64,000 nucleotides of DNA, from the NCBI RefSeq assembly GCF_003369795.1, contig NZ_CP026730.1, positions 1,674,001 to 1,738,000 on the forward strand. The letters run 5' to 3'. The position numbers were made by a program, and so were the translations under genes. Shown here in pieces: positions 46,268-54,802 of this stretch. Source of the DNA: Streptomyces sp. CB09001 (GTDB lineage Bacteria; Actinomycetota; Actinomycetes; Streptomycetales; Streptomycetaceae). How positions within the stretch are numbered: position 1 is the stretch's first letter; each line of letters starts with the position of its first letter. The notes under the pieces were generated by a model that saw only the letters and a program-made list of their open reading frames with translations, was not told where the DNA came from and searched no databases.

Positions 46268-46315
46268 AGTACTGGCGCCCGCCAGTACTGGCGCCCGCCG
46301 GTACCGACACCCGCG
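46268..46315 (+). repeat. 16-bp tandem repeat after yoeB
   Basis: AGTACTGGCGCCCGCC occurs at 46268-46283 and 46284-46299, followed by a degenerate third unit beginning GGTACC. Each unit begins with a palindromic 6-mer. It lies between the toxin and VOC genes. Confidence 0.85.
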
Positions 46316-46342
46316 ACCGACGAAAGCCGAAGGAGTCACGCC

Positions 46343-46789
46343 ATGGACTTCACGCTCGAAGTCATCCCGCTCCCCGTCACCGACATCGACCGCGCCCGGG
46401 ACTTCTACCGCGACAAGGTCGGCTTCCACGTCGACATCGACCAGGAGGTCATGCCGGGCATGCGGATCGTCCAGCTGACGCCCCCGGGCTCCGGCTGTTC
46501 GGTCGCCCTCGGCGACGCCATCTGGGACATGGCCCAGGGGCAGACCCGGCCCGAACCGGGCTCGTACCAGGGCCTCCAGCTCTGCGTCGCCGACATCAAG
46601 GCGGCGCACGCGGAGCTGACCGCCCGTGGTCTGGAGGTCTCGGAGCCGGTGCAGTACGCCCCGGACGACGGTGCCACCTTCATGTACTTCAAGGACCCGG
46701 ACGGCAACGGCTGGGCGGTCCAGGAGTACCGGCGCCGGGTGGCGGAGCCGCTGCACAAGGCGCTGGCCGACCTCAAGCGCGAGGGCTGA
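46343..46789 (+). CDS. VOC/glyoxalase-like protein
   Basis: The 148-residue protein shows two beta-alpha-beta-beta-beta modules of the vicinal-oxygen-chelate fold. LPVTDIDRARDFYRDKVGFHV begins the first, and LCVADIKAAHAELTARGLEV with MYFKDPDGNGWAVQEY ends the second (metal Glu in the last motif). VOC proteins include glyoxalase I, dioxygenases and resistance proteins; the reaction here is unknown. AAGGAG precedes ATG 46343. It is convergent with nadE. Confidence 0.88.
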   Translation: MDFTLEVIPLPVTDIDRARDFYRDKVGFHVDIDQEVMPGMRIVQLTPPGSGCSVALGDAIWDMAQGQTRPEPGSYQGLQLCVADIKAAHAELTARGLEVSEPVQYAPDDGATFMYFKDPDGNGWAVQEYRRRVAEPLHKALADLKREG

Positions 46790-46817
46790 CCGGCCCCGCC
46801 GCCCCGAGCCGGCCGCC

Positions 46818-48593
46818 TCAGCCGCTCTCCCGCCAGCGGTTGGTGACCGGCAGGCGGCGGTCCTTGCCGAAGCCCTTGGCCGAGATCTTGGTGCCCGGCG
46901 GGTACTGCCGTCGCTTGTACTCCGCGGCGTCCACCATGCGCAGCGTCCGCGTCACCAGCTCCCGGTCGTACCCGGCGGCGACGATCTCGTCCGCGCCCCG
47001 GTCCTCGTCGACGTACCGGGCGAGGATGGCGTCCAGCACCGGGTAGTCCGGCAGCGAGTCCGTGTCGACCTGGCCCGGGCGCAGCTCCGCGCTCGGCGGC
47101 TTGGTGATCGAGTTCTCCGGGATCGGCGGGGTCCGGCCGCGGTCCCGGGCCGCGCGGTTGCGCCACTCGGCGAGACGGAAGACCGAGGTCTTGTACACGT
47201 CCTTGACGGGTCCGTACGCGCCCACCGAGTCGCCGTACAGCGTCGAGTAGCCGACCGCCAGCTCCGACTTGTTGCCGGGGGCCAGCACGAGGTGGCCCTC
47301 CTGGTTGGAGAGCGCCATCAGCAGCGTGCCGCGCAGCCGGGACTGGAGGTTCTCCTCCGCCAGGCCGGTGAGCTCCAGCGCGCCCGTGTACGCGTCGAAC
47401 ATCGGCTCGATGGGCATGGTGCGGTAGTTGAGGCCGGTGCGCCGGGCCAGCTCGGCCGCGTCGTCCCTGGAGTGCCCGGAGGAGTACCTGGACGGCATCG
47501 AGACGCCGTACACGTGCTCGGCGCCGAGCGCGTCGCAGGCGATCGACGCGACCAGCGCGGAGTCGATGCCGCCGGACAGCCCGATCAGCACCGAGCGGAA
47601 GCCGTTCTTCGCGACGTACGCGCGCAGGCCGGTGACGAGCGCCGAGTAGACCTCCTCGTCGTCGTCCAGCGGCTCGGCGTGCCCGCCGGACCGCCACGGC
47701 TCCCCGGCGGGCAGCGGCTGCTCCCGCCCGGCCTCCCCGGAGAGCACCACCCGGTCGATGCGCAGTCCGTCGTCCACGACGCCCGTGGGCGCCTCGGCCT
47801 CCGTCCCGGCGGCGGGCAGGTCGAGGTCCAGCACCACGCAGCCCTCGGTGAACTGCGGCGCCCGGGCCAGCACCGTCCCGTCCCGGTCGACGACGATCGA
47901 GTCGCCGTCGAAGACCAGCTCGTCCTGCCCGCCGGTCATGGCGAGGTAGGCGGTGGTGCACCCGGCCTCCTGCGCGCGCTTGCGCACCAGCTCCAGGCGG
48001 GTGTCGTCCTTGTCCCGCTCGTAGGGGGAGGCGTTGACGGAGAGCAGCAGGCCGGCCCGCGCCGAGCGGGCGGCCGGCACCCGGCCGCCGTCCTGCCACA
48101 GGTCCTCGCAGACGGCCAGCGCCACGTCCACGCCGCGTACCCGCACCACGGGCAGGGTGTCGCCGGGCACGAAGTAGCGGAACTCGTCGAAGACGCCGTA
48201 GTTCGGCAGGTGGTGCTTGGCGAAGCTCAGCGCCACCTCGCCGCCGTACAGCACGGCCGCCGCGTTCTGCGGGGCACCGGCTGGCTGGCCGTACCTCGGC
48301 CGGGCCGTCGCCGAACGGTCGAGGTAACCGACCACCACGGGGACTCCGCCGAGGCCCTCGTCCGCCAGCCGCGCCGCCAGGGAGCGCAGGGCGGTGCGGG
48401 AGGCCTCGACGAAGGACGGCCTGAGGGCCAGGTCCTCCACCGGGTAACCGGTCAGCATCATCTCCGGGAACGCCACCAGGTGCGCTCCCTGCCCGGCCGA
48501 GTGCCGGGTCCAGCGCAGGACCGACTCGGCGTTGCCGTCGATGTCGCCGACGGTGGAGTCGATCTGGTTGAGGGCGAGTCGTAGTCGAGGCAC
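46818..48593 (-). CDS. nadE: glutamine-dependent NAD+ synthetase
   Basis: The last step of NAD synthesis: amidation of nicotinate adenine dinucleotide. The 591-residue protein fuses an N-terminal CN-hydrolase glutaminase (Glu in AFPEMMLTGYP, Lys in SFAKHHLPNYG, Cys in AVCEDLWQDGG) to a C-terminal synthetase. The synthetase has the ATP-pyrophosphatase loop IGLSGGIDSALVA and APGNKSELAVGYSTLYGD. GTG 48593 follows TACAGT (48605-48600, minus strand) by 6 nt with no Shine-Dalgarno, so it is probably leaderless. Confidence 0.96.
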   Translation of the reverse strand: MPRLRLALNQIDSTVGDIDGNAESVLRWTRHSAGQGAHLVAFPEMMLTGYPVEDLALRPSFVEASRTALRSLAARLADEGLGGVPVVVGYLDRSATARPRYGQPAGAPQNAAAVLYGGEVALSFAKHHLPNYGVFDEFRYFVPGDTLPVVRVRGVDVALAVCEDLWQDGGRVPAARSARAGLLLSVNASPYERDKDDTRLELVRKRAQEAGCTTAYLAMTGGQDELVFDGDSIVVDRDGTVLARAPQFTEGCVVLDLDLPAAGTEAEAPTGVVDDGLRIDRVVLSGEAGREQPLPAGEPWRSGGHAEPLDDDEEVYSALVTGLRAYVAKNGFRSVLIGLSGGIDSALVASIACDALGAEHVYGVSMPSRYSSGHSRDDAAELARRTGLNYRTMPIEPMFDAYTGALELTGLAEENLQSRLRGTLLMALSNQEGHLVLAPGNKSELAVGYSTLYGDSVGAYGPVKDVYKTSVFRLAEWRNRAARDRGRTPPIPENSITKPPSAELRPGQVDTDSLPDYPVLDAILARYVDEDRGADEIVAAGYDRELVTRTLRMVDAAEYKRRQYPPGTKISAKGFGKDRRLPVTNRWRESG

Positions 48594-48710
48594 GCGTCCA
48601 CTGTAATCGTCAGAACGACACTATGGGGCGGCGGACGTGTTACCGGATCATGTCCAAAACCTCACGCCCGGCGCCTCACGCCCGTCGCCCTGCGCCCTAC
48701 GCCCGCCGCT

Positions 48711-49337
48711 TCACGCCCGCGGCTTCGCGCCCCGCTCGGCGAGCAGGTCGGCCATCAGCCGGATCTCCGACTCCTGGGACTCCACCATCCCGCGGGCCAG
48801 CCGCTTCTCCACGCCGACGGTGCACCTTTCGACGCACCCCTTCGCCATGTGGACGCCGCCCTTGTGGTGCTCGGTCATCAGCTGGAGGTAGTAGACCTCG
48901 GCCTGCTTGCCGTCCAGCGTCCCGAGCTTCTCCATCTCGGCGTCGGTGGCCATCCCCGGCATCAGCGAGCCCTCACCGGCGGAGGGCGCGTCGCCCATGC
49001 CCATCCAGGTCATCGGCGGGTCGGACGACACCTTGGGCAGCGCCCACAGGTCGAGCCAGCCGATCATCATGCCGCGCTGGTTGGCCTGGGTCTGCGCGAT
49101 GTCGTACGCGAGCCGCCGCACCTCCTCGTCGTCGGTGCGGTCGCGCACGATGTACGACATCTCCACGGCCTGCTGGTGGTGGACCGACATGTCCCGCGCG
49201 AACCCGGCGTCCGCGGAGTCGGCGGCCGGGACCTTGCCGCCGCCGTCGTCCCCGGCGACCGCGTAGGTGATCCCCCCGGCCGCGACGAGCACGGCGGCCG
49301 CGGCGCCCGCGATCCAGCCGGCCCGTTTCGTGGTCAC
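48711..49337 (-). CDS. DUF305 membrane-anchored protein
   Basis: The 208-residue protein has an N-terminal signal/anchor (AGWIAGAAAAVLVAAGGITYAV) and a ferritin-like four-helix DUF305 domain. Paired HHQQAVEMS and EHHKGGVHMAKGC histidine/methionine motifs and a Met-rich middle (TWMGMGDAPSAGEGSLMPGM) suggest copper or other metal binding. GTG 49337 overlaps the DUF3105 stop (GTGA). The DUF3105-DUF305 pair is a recurrent actinobacterial operon; its function is unestablished. Confidence 0.88.
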   Translation of the reverse strand: MTTKRAGWIAGAAAAVLVAAGGITYAVAGDDGGGKVPAADSADAGFARDMSVHHQQAVEMSYIVRDRTDDEEVRRLAYDIAQTQANQRGMMIGWLDLWALPKVSSDPPMTWMGMGDAPSAGEGSLMPGMATDAEMEKLGTLDGKQAEVYYLQLMTEHHKGGVHMAKGCVERCTVGVEKRLARGMVESQESEIRLMADLLAERGAKPRA

Positions 49338-50002
49338 TGGGACAGTCCGTTGGTGCACGCGGCCCCCGGCTCGGGGGTCTGCTGACCCTGCACGAACTTC
49401 TCGAAGAACTTGTCCACGTTCGGGTCGTCGGCGCCGGTCACCGTGCGCTGGTGCCCCCACGCGGACAGCACGATCGGGTCCTTCTGCTTGTCGTCGGGGC
49501 TCATCAGCGAGTACGGCGTCTTCTTGACCTTGGCGGCCAGCTTGTCGACGTCGGCCTCGGGGGCGTCGTCGGTGTACGTCACCCAGACGGCGCCGTGCTC
49601 CAGGGAGTGCACGGCGTTCTCGTTGTTCAGCGGCTTGGTGTAGACGTCGCCGTTGCAGTTCATCCAGACCTGGTTGTGGTCGCCGCCGACGGGGGGCTCG
49701 ACGGGGTAGGTCACCTTCTTGGTGACGTGGTTGCGCCCCAGGTCGCCCTTCCAGGTCCGAACGCCGTCCGCGCCGGTCTCGAACTTGCCGGAGGTCTTGC
49801 CGTCGGACGCCGTGTCGCCGGAGGAGTCGTCGGACTGCGACCGGACGAGGAAGACGCCGCCGACGACGAGACCGGCGACGACCACGGTGCTGAGCGTGAT
49901 CGTGAGGATCCGGTTCCGGCGGTCGCGGGCCTCCTCGGCACGCCGCATCTCGGCTATGCGGGCCTGTCGCGCCGTGTTGCTGCTCTTCTTGGCGGAACCC
50001 AT
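49334..50002 (-). CDS. DUF3105 membrane-anchored protein
   Basis: The 222-residue protein has a charged cytoplasmic N-terminus (ARQARIAEMRRAEEARDRRNR) and one transmembrane helix (ILTITLSTVVVAGLVVGGVFLV). The extracytoplasmic DUF3105 domain contains GGDHNQVWMNCNGDVYTKPL and VHSLEHGAVWVTY. Conserved His and Cys residues there could bind metal. ATG 50002 begins the two-gene operon with the DUF305 protein. The function is unknown. Confidence 0.88.
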   Translation of the reverse strand: MGSAKKSSNTARQARIAEMRRAEEARDRRNRILTITLSTVVVAGLVVGGVFLVRSQSDDSSGDTASDGKTSGKFETGADGVRTWKGDLGRNHVTKKVTYPVEPPVGGDHNQVWMNCNGDVYTKPLNNENAVHSLEHGAVWVTYTDDAPEADVDKLAAKVKKTPYSLMSPDDKQKDPIVLSAWGHQRTVTGADDPNVDKFFEKFVQGQQTPEPGAACTNGLSQ

Positions 50003-50293
50003 GGGGTGTTGCCCTTCTGGGAAGGAATCTGGGGAACGGACGACCGTGAGGTCCGCTGATCGTAATGGCGCGGGGCCCGTCCTTCGTAGGGCGGGCACAG
50101 GTTCCGTCCCGGCCGGATCCCCGGAATGGCCCGATCGAACAGGTGGCCTCTACGCTGCGGTCACGGGGTGGGCCGGCCGACGGAGGTCCGCAACGCACAC
50201 GTAACGGCGCTGTGGTGTGATGCTCAAGTGCCCGACCGCCTCCCGCCGTACCGGAGACAGGCGGCCTGACCAGCAAGGATGGGGAAGCGGAAG

Positions 50294-51655
50294 ATGGACA
50301 AGCAGCAGGAGTTCGTGATCCGGACGCTGGAGGAGCGCGACATCCGGTTCGTACGCCTGTGGTTCACGGACGTGCTGGGCTTCCTCAAGTCCGTCGCCGT
50401 GGCCCCGGCCGAGCTGGAGCAGGCCTTCGACGAGGGCATCGGCTTCGACGGCTCCGCGATCGAGGGCTTCGCCCGGGTCTACGAGTCCGACATGATCGCC
50501 AAGCCGGACCCGTCGACGTTCCAGGTCCTGCCCTGGCGGGCGGAGGCCCCCGGCACGGCCCGCATGTTCTGCGACATCCTCATGCCGGACGGCTCGCCGT
50601 CCTTCGCGGACCCGCGCTACGTCCTCAAGCGCGCCCTGGCCCGCACCTCCGACCTGGGCTTCACCTTCTACACCCACCCGGAGATCGAGTTCTTCCTGCT
50701 GAAGGACAAGCCGGTCGACGGCTCGGTCCCGACCCCCGCCGACAACTCCGGCTACTTCGACCACACCCCGCAGAACATCGGCATGGACTTCCGCCGCCAG
50801 GCGATCACCATGCTGGAGTCGATGGGCATCTCGGTGGAGTTCTCCCACCACGAGGGCGCCCCCGGCCAGCAGGAGATCGACCTGCGCTACGCGGACGCGC
50901 TCTCCACGGCCGACAACGTCATGACGTTCCGCCTGGTCATGAAGCAGGTCGCCCTCGAGCAGGGCCTCCAGGCCACCTTCATGCCGAAGCCGTTCTCGGA
51001 GTACCCGGGCTCGGGCATGCACACCCACCTCTCCCTCTTCGAGGGCGACCGCAACGCGTTCTACGAGTCCGGCGCGGAGTACCAGCTCTCCAAGGTGGGG
51101 CGCTCCTTCATCGCGGGCCTGCTCCGCCACGCCGCCGAGATCTCCGCGGTCACCAACCAGTGGGTGAACTCCTACAAGCGCATCTGGGGCGGCACCGAGC
51201 GCACCGCCGGCGCGGGCGGCGAGGCCCCCTCCTACATCTGCTGGGGCCACAACAACCGCTCGGCCCTGGTCCGGGTCCCGATGTACAAGCCCGGCAAGAC
51301 CGGCTCGGCCCGCGTCGAGGTCCGCTCCATCGACTCCGGCGCCAACCCTTACCTGACCTACGCCGTCCTCCTCGCCGCCGGCCTCAAGGGCATCGAGGAG
51401 GGCTACGAACTCCCGCCGGGCGCCGAGGACGACGTCTGGGCCCTGTCCGACGCGGAGCGCCGCGCCCTGGGCATCGAGCCCCTCCCCCAGAACCTGGGCG
51501 AGGCCCTCGCCCTGATGGAACGCAGCGACCTGGTCGCCGAGACCCTGGGCGAACACGTCTTCGACTTCTTCCTCCGCAACAAGCGGCAGGAGTGGGAGGA
51601 GTACCGGTCGCAGGTGACGGCGTTCGAGCTGCGGAAGTCGTTGCCGGTGCTGTAG
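50294..51655 (+). CDS. glnA2: glutamine synthetase-like GlnA2 (gamma-glutamylpolyamine synthetase type)
   Basis: The 453-residue GSI-fold ligase starts MDKQQEFVIRTLEERDIRFV and carries GFDGSAIEGF, FTFYTHPEIEFFLL, KPFSEYPGSGMHTHLSLF and NNRSALVRVPMYKP. In place of the adenylylation loop of GlnA it reads GAEDDVWALSDAERRALG, with no tyrosine, so GlnE should not modify it. The Streptomyces ortholog GlnA2 is reported to glutamylate polyamines rather than act as the main GS. ATG 50294 (GGGAAG upstream) is preferred to ATG 50279. There is no GlnR-like box in the 291-nt upstream spacer. Confidence 0.9.
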   Translation: MDKQQEFVIRTLEERDIRFVRLWFTDVLGFLKSVAVAPAELEQAFDEGIGFDGSAIEGFARVYESDMIAKPDPSTFQVLPWRAEAPGTARMFCDILMPDGSPSFADPRYVLKRALARTSDLGFTFYTHPEIEFFLLKDKPVDGSVPTPADNSGYFDHTPQNIGMDFRRQAITMLESMGISVEFSHHEGAPGQQEIDLRYADALSTADNVMTFRLVMKQVALEQGLQATFMPKPFSEYPGSGMHTHLSLFEGDRNAFYESGAEYQLSKVGRSFIAGLLRHAAEISAVTNQWVNSYKRIWGGTERTAGAGGEAPSYICWGHNNRSALVRVPMYKPGKTGSARVEVRSIDSGANPYLTYAVLLAAGLKGIEEGYELPPGAEDDVWALSDAERRALGIEPLPQNLGEALALMERSDLVAETLGEHVFDFFLRNKRQEWEEYRSQVTAFELRKSLPVL

Positions 51656-51696
51656 GGCGGGCTTCGGCGACCCGGTGGAGCAGCCCCCCGGGCTCA

Positions 51697-51877
51697 TCCG
51701 CTCCCTCCCGTCATCGGGCCGGTTCTCGGGGGTCCACGTCTTGTTCGGGCTGTTGATCGGGACGAGCAGCAGCGACATGGCCACGCTGAGGATCAGCGGC
51801 GCGCCGGCGGTGACGACGAGGCCGGCGCCGTGATGGTGCCACCCGGCGGCGGTCTCCCTCGGCCGAATGAGGACCAA
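51697..51877 (-). pseudogene. possible remnant of a small membrane-protein gene
   Basis: The minus frame from 51877 encodes LIRPRETAAGWHHHGAGLVV, a hydrophobic stretch (APLILSVAMSLLLVPI) and NSPNKTWTPENRPDDG. It then runs on as antisense of glnA2 without a natural end. The first ~60 codons look protein-like (one membrane helix), the rest does not. It may be a decayed gene or chance. It fills most of the 247-nt convergent spacer after glnA2. Confidence 0.3.
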
Positions 51878-51904
51878 TGAGAACCAATGGGAACGAATGG
51901 GGTC
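51865..51904. repeat. four 10-bp tandem units (CAATGAGAAC-like)
   Basis: GAATGAGGAC, CAATGAGAAC, CAATGGGAAC and GAATGGGGTC follow each other directly. They are AT-richer than the surroundings and end at the stop codon of the lysR gene. It looks like replication-slippage DNA. Confidence 0.8.
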
Positions 51905-52829
51905 ATGCCGTGGGGTGCGGGTCGGTCCGGTCCAGTACCGCTGCCTGTCGCTGGAGGGCTCCCACCATTGTCACGACCTGGGGAAGACCGCGGCGGTGGA
52001 TGGTGGCAACGCCGACGTGCCGGGTCGGGGCCGGCGGCACGACGGGGACGGTGCGTACTCCCGCCACCGGCGGGGTCTGCGCGATGGAGGGGATCAGTGA
52101 GATTCCCAGGCCCGCGGCGACGAGCGAGCGGGCGAAGAAGTAGTCGGTGGTCGTGCTGCGCACCTCGGGGTCGAAACCGGCACGTTCGGCGTAACGGCGC
52201 AGGTACGCCTCGGTCTTGAGGCAGCCGAGCACCCAGGGCTCGGCGGCCAGCTCCGCGATGTCGAGCGACTCCCGGCCTGCCAGGGGATGGGCGTCGGGCA
52301 GGACGACGTGCAGGGGGTCGTCGAAGAGTGGCGTCCACACCAGGCTGGAGGTCGGGCCGAGCCGGCCGGGCAGCGGGCCGTCGAAGTGGTAGGCGAGTGC
52401 GAGATCCACCGCTCCCTGACGGACCAGCGGGAGGCTGTCTTCGGGCTCGGCCTCCCTGACGTGGACGACGGTGCCGGGGTGGGCGGTGGCCAGGTGAGTG
52501 AGCGCGCGGGGCAGGAGGAGCCTGCCCCCGCTGGTGAACGTGGCGATGGTGATCTGGGTGCGGCCGGTGCCGAGTCGATCGACCTGCCGCTGGGCGTGGA
52601 CGAGCTCCGCGGCCACCGACTCGGCGGCCCCGACCATGATCCGGCCGGCCGGGGTCAGGGTGACTCCGCGGGTACTGCGCGCGACGACCTGGGCTCCGAG
52701 ACTGCGCTCGAGTGCGGCGACCTGCTGGGAAACGGCCGAGGGCGTGAGGCGGAGCGCTGCCGCCGCCCGGTTGAAGCTGCCGTGTTCGGCCACCGTCCGC
52801 AGGACACGGAGCCGCTGCACATCGATCAA
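51903..52829 (-). CDS. LysR-family regulator (TTG start)
   Basis: The 308-residue protein has the LysR winged HTH at the N-terminus (FNRAAAALRLTPSAVSQQVAALERSLGAQV). An effector domain follows (TIATFTSGGRLLLPRAL, then LALAYHFDGPLPGRL). The start is TTG 52829, as AAGGA lies 6 nt upstream and no ATG or GTG fits the conserved first helix. It is divergent from an epimerase/aldo-keto reductase pair that it probably regulates. Confidence 0.9.
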   Translation of the reverse strand: MIDVQRLRVLRTVAEHGSFNRAAAALRLTPSAVSQQVAALERSLGAQVVARSTRGVTLTPAGRIMVGAAESVAAELVHAQRQVDRLGTGRTQITIATFTSGGRLLLPRALTHLATAHPGTVVHVREAEPEDSLPLVRQGAVDLALAYHFDGPLPGRLGPTSSLVWTPLFDDPLHVVLPDAHPLAGRESLDIAELAAEPWVLGCLKTEAYLRRYAERAGFDPEVRSTTTDYFFARSLVAAGLGISLIPSIAQTPPVAGVRTVPVVPPAPTRHVGVATIHRRGLPQVVTMVGALQRQAAVLDRTDPHPTA

Positions 52830-52857
52830 CAGTAATCCTTAATACGTAGCCAGTAAT
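52829..52857. promoter_or_regulatory. AT-rich divergent promoter with CAGTAAT direct repeat
   Basis: CAGTAAT occurs in the 70-nt spacer immediately upstream of the lysR TTG (about 52830) and again at about 52851, about 21 nt (two helical turns) apart. It is a plausible LysR site, inferred from position. Confidence 0.4.
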
Positions 52858-52899
52858 TGAGCACTTCTGCTGTCGACTGTAGGTGTTCAGGATGGGGGC

Positions 52900-53844
52900 A
52901 TGAAGAGGATCTGCGTGATCGGCGGAAGCCGCTATTTCGGCAAGGTTCTGGTGGGGCGCCTGCAGACGGCGGGCCATCGGGTCACGGTGCTCAACCGCGG
53001 CTCCGCCCCGCCGCCGGAAGGGACCGAGCACCTCCTTGCCGACCGTGACGACGAGGCCGGTCTGATCGCCGCACTGGGGTCGCGCACCTTCGACGCGGTC
53101 GTGGACCAGGTCTGCTACACCCCGGTGCAGGCCGCGATCGCCGCCCGGGCCTTCAGCGGCCGCACCCGGCGCTACGTCATGACCTCCACCATCGAGGTCT
53201 ACGATCCGGCAACCGCCGCGCTGCCCGCGGTCCCGCCCGGAACACCGGTACCCGAGGAGACGGTCGATCCGGCCGCCTGGCTGGTCCGGACGGACCTGCC
53301 CTGGCACGACCCGGCCTACCTCCAGGAGCACTACGCCGAAGGCAAGCGCCAGGCCGAGGCCGTACTGGCCCGGCACAGCGGTTTCGCTTTCGCCACCGTA
53401 CGCAGCGCCCACGTCCTCGGTGGCGGCGCGGCGGAGTTCACCGGGCGGCTCGCGCACTACACCGAGCACATCAGCCGCGGCACACCGGTCACCGTGCACG
53501 CCGGGGCGCTGCCCACGGTCTTCATCCACTACGAGGAACTGGCGGAGCTGCTGCGGTGGGCGGCGACGCTCACCGATGCCACGGGCCCGGTCAACGCCTG
53601 CTCCGACGGCCTGCTCGACGTCTACGGCCTCGGTGCCGTCGTGGCGGCGCGGGCCGGCCGGGAGGCCCGGTACCGCAGCGTCGCCGTGGGCGAGCCGGCC
53701 TCGCCGTTCTCGTTCGACCGGCACTACGCCATGAGCAACGCCCGCGCGAAAGAACTGGGCTTCTCCTTCTCCCGCACCACCGACTGGCTCCCCGACGCCG
53801 TGACCGAAGCCCTGGCCGCCGCCGACGGCGCCTTCGCCTCCTGA
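52900..53844 (+). CDS. NAD-dependent epimerase/dehydratase-like SDR
   Basis: The 314-residue Rossmann protein starts MKRICVIGGSRYFGKVLVGR, followed by VTVLNRGSAPPPEGTEHLLADRDD. This is closely parallel to the start of the 18.6-kb epimerase, so the two are paralogous. Substrate-side motifs include RYVMTSTIEVYDP and EHYAEGKRQAEAVL (YxxxK-like). ATG 52900 begins a two-gene operon with an aldo/keto reductase. The substrate is unknown; the operon suggests sugar or aldehyde metabolism. Confidence 0.85.
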   Translation: MKRICVIGGSRYFGKVLVGRLQTAGHRVTVLNRGSAPPPEGTEHLLADRDDEAGLIAALGSRTFDAVVDQVCYTPVQAAIAARAFSGRTRRYVMTSTIEVYDPATAALPAVPPGTPVPEETVDPAAWLVRTDLPWHDPAYLQEHYAEGKRQAEAVLARHSGFAFATVRSAHVLGGGAAEFTGRLAHYTEHISRGTPVTVHAGALPTVFIHYEELAELLRWAATLTDATGPVNACSDGLLDVYGLGAVVAARAGREARYRSVAVGEPASPFSFDRHYAMSNARAKELGFSFSRTTDWLPDAVTEALAAADGAFAS

Positions 53845-53859
53845 GGAACGGACCCCTCC

Positions 53860-54744
53860 ATGCAGAGCCGTACCATCGGCGACACCGTCGTGAGCGCCAT
53901 CGGCCTGGGCGCCATGCCCCTGTCCATCGAGCACCGACCGGACGAACGGCGGGCCGTCGCCACCGTCCACGCCGCCCTGGACGCCGGTGTCACGCTCATC
54001 GACACCGCCGACAGCTACCACTGGCACGCCGGCGAATCCGGCCACAACGAGCTGCTCATCTCCCGGGCCCTGGCCCGCTACGGCGGCGACACCTCCCGCC
54101 TGCTCGTCGCCACGAAGGGCGGCCGCGGCCGCCCCGGCGACGGCAGCTGGACCGTGGACGCCGGCCCCGAACACCTCAAACGCGCCGCGGAGGCGTCCTT
54201 GAAGCGGCTGGGCGTGGAGTCCATCGGCCTCTACCAACTGCACAAGCCGGACCCGGCCGTGCCCTGGGCGGAGTCCGTGGGCGCGCTGCGGGAGCTGCTC
54301 GACGCCGGCACCATCCGGGCCGCCGGGATCTCCAACGTCACCGTCGGCCAGATCCGGGAAGCGCACACGATCCTCGGCCACGGCCTCGTGTCCGTGCAGA
54401 ACCAGTACTCACCGGCCGTCCGCGACAGTGAGCCCGAGCTGCGGCTGAGCACCCGGTTGGGGCTGGCCTTCCTGCCCTGGAGCCCACTGGGCGGCATCTC
54501 ACCCAGCTCCCTCGACGGCACTCGCGGCCCGACTGCCGCGGGCACGGCCTTCCACCGCGTCGCGGCCGCGCACGGCGTCAGCCCGCAGCAGGTCGCCCTG
54601 GCGTGGCTGCTGACCCGCTCCCCGGCAGTGATCCCGGTACCGGGTGCCAGCCGCCCGGCGTCGATCCTGGACTCCGTCGGGGCCACCGAGCTCGAGCTGA
54701 GCGAGGCGGAGCGAAACCGCCTGGACGAGCCTCTGCCCGGCTGA
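53860..54744 (+). CDS. aldo/keto reductase
   Basis: The 294-residue TIM-barrel NADPH oxidoreductase has the tetrad visible as Asp and Tyr in LIDTADSYHW, Lys in LLVATKGG, and His in LYQLHKPDP. The cofactor end shows VPGASRPASI. ATG 53860 follows the epimerase stop by 15 nt. With the LysR regulator it forms a self-contained, probably inducible cassette. The physiological carbonyl substrate is unknown. Confidence 0.9.
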   Translation: MQSRTIGDTVVSAIGLGAMPLSIEHRPDERRAVATVHAALDAGVTLIDTADSYHWHAGESGHNELLISRALARYGGDTSRLLVATKGGRGRPGDGSWTVDAGPEHLKRAAEASLKRLGVESIGLYQLHKPDPAVPWAESVGALRELLDAGTIRAAGISNVTVGQIREAHTILGHGLVSVQNQYSPAVRDSEPELRLSTRLGLAFLPWSPLGGISPSSLDGTRGPTAAGTAFHRVAAAHGVSPQQVALAWLLTRSPAVIPVPGASRPASILDSVGATELELSEAERNRLDEPLPG

Positions 54745-54787
54745 ACCGGCACCACGCACGGACGGGGCGGTTTCCGTCACGGTGGAC

Positions 54788-54802
54788 CCGCTCAGTGAGC
54801 GG
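54788..54802. terminator. short palindrome at convergent gene ends
   Basis: CCGCTCA-G-TGAGCGG, an exact 7+1+7 palindrome, contains the kinase stop codon and lies 43 nt past the aldo/keto reductase stop. It is a weak candidate terminator. Confidence 0.35.

Noticed and set aside
49719..50204. Plus-strand frame opposite the DUF3105 gene running into the glnA2 promoter
   Set aside because: Its content is the complement of a clear DUF3105 reading frame and it ends without any motif.
51865..51904. Iteron/origin-like repeats
   Set aside because: There are only four 10-bp units, with no replication gene or AT-rich melting region nearby.
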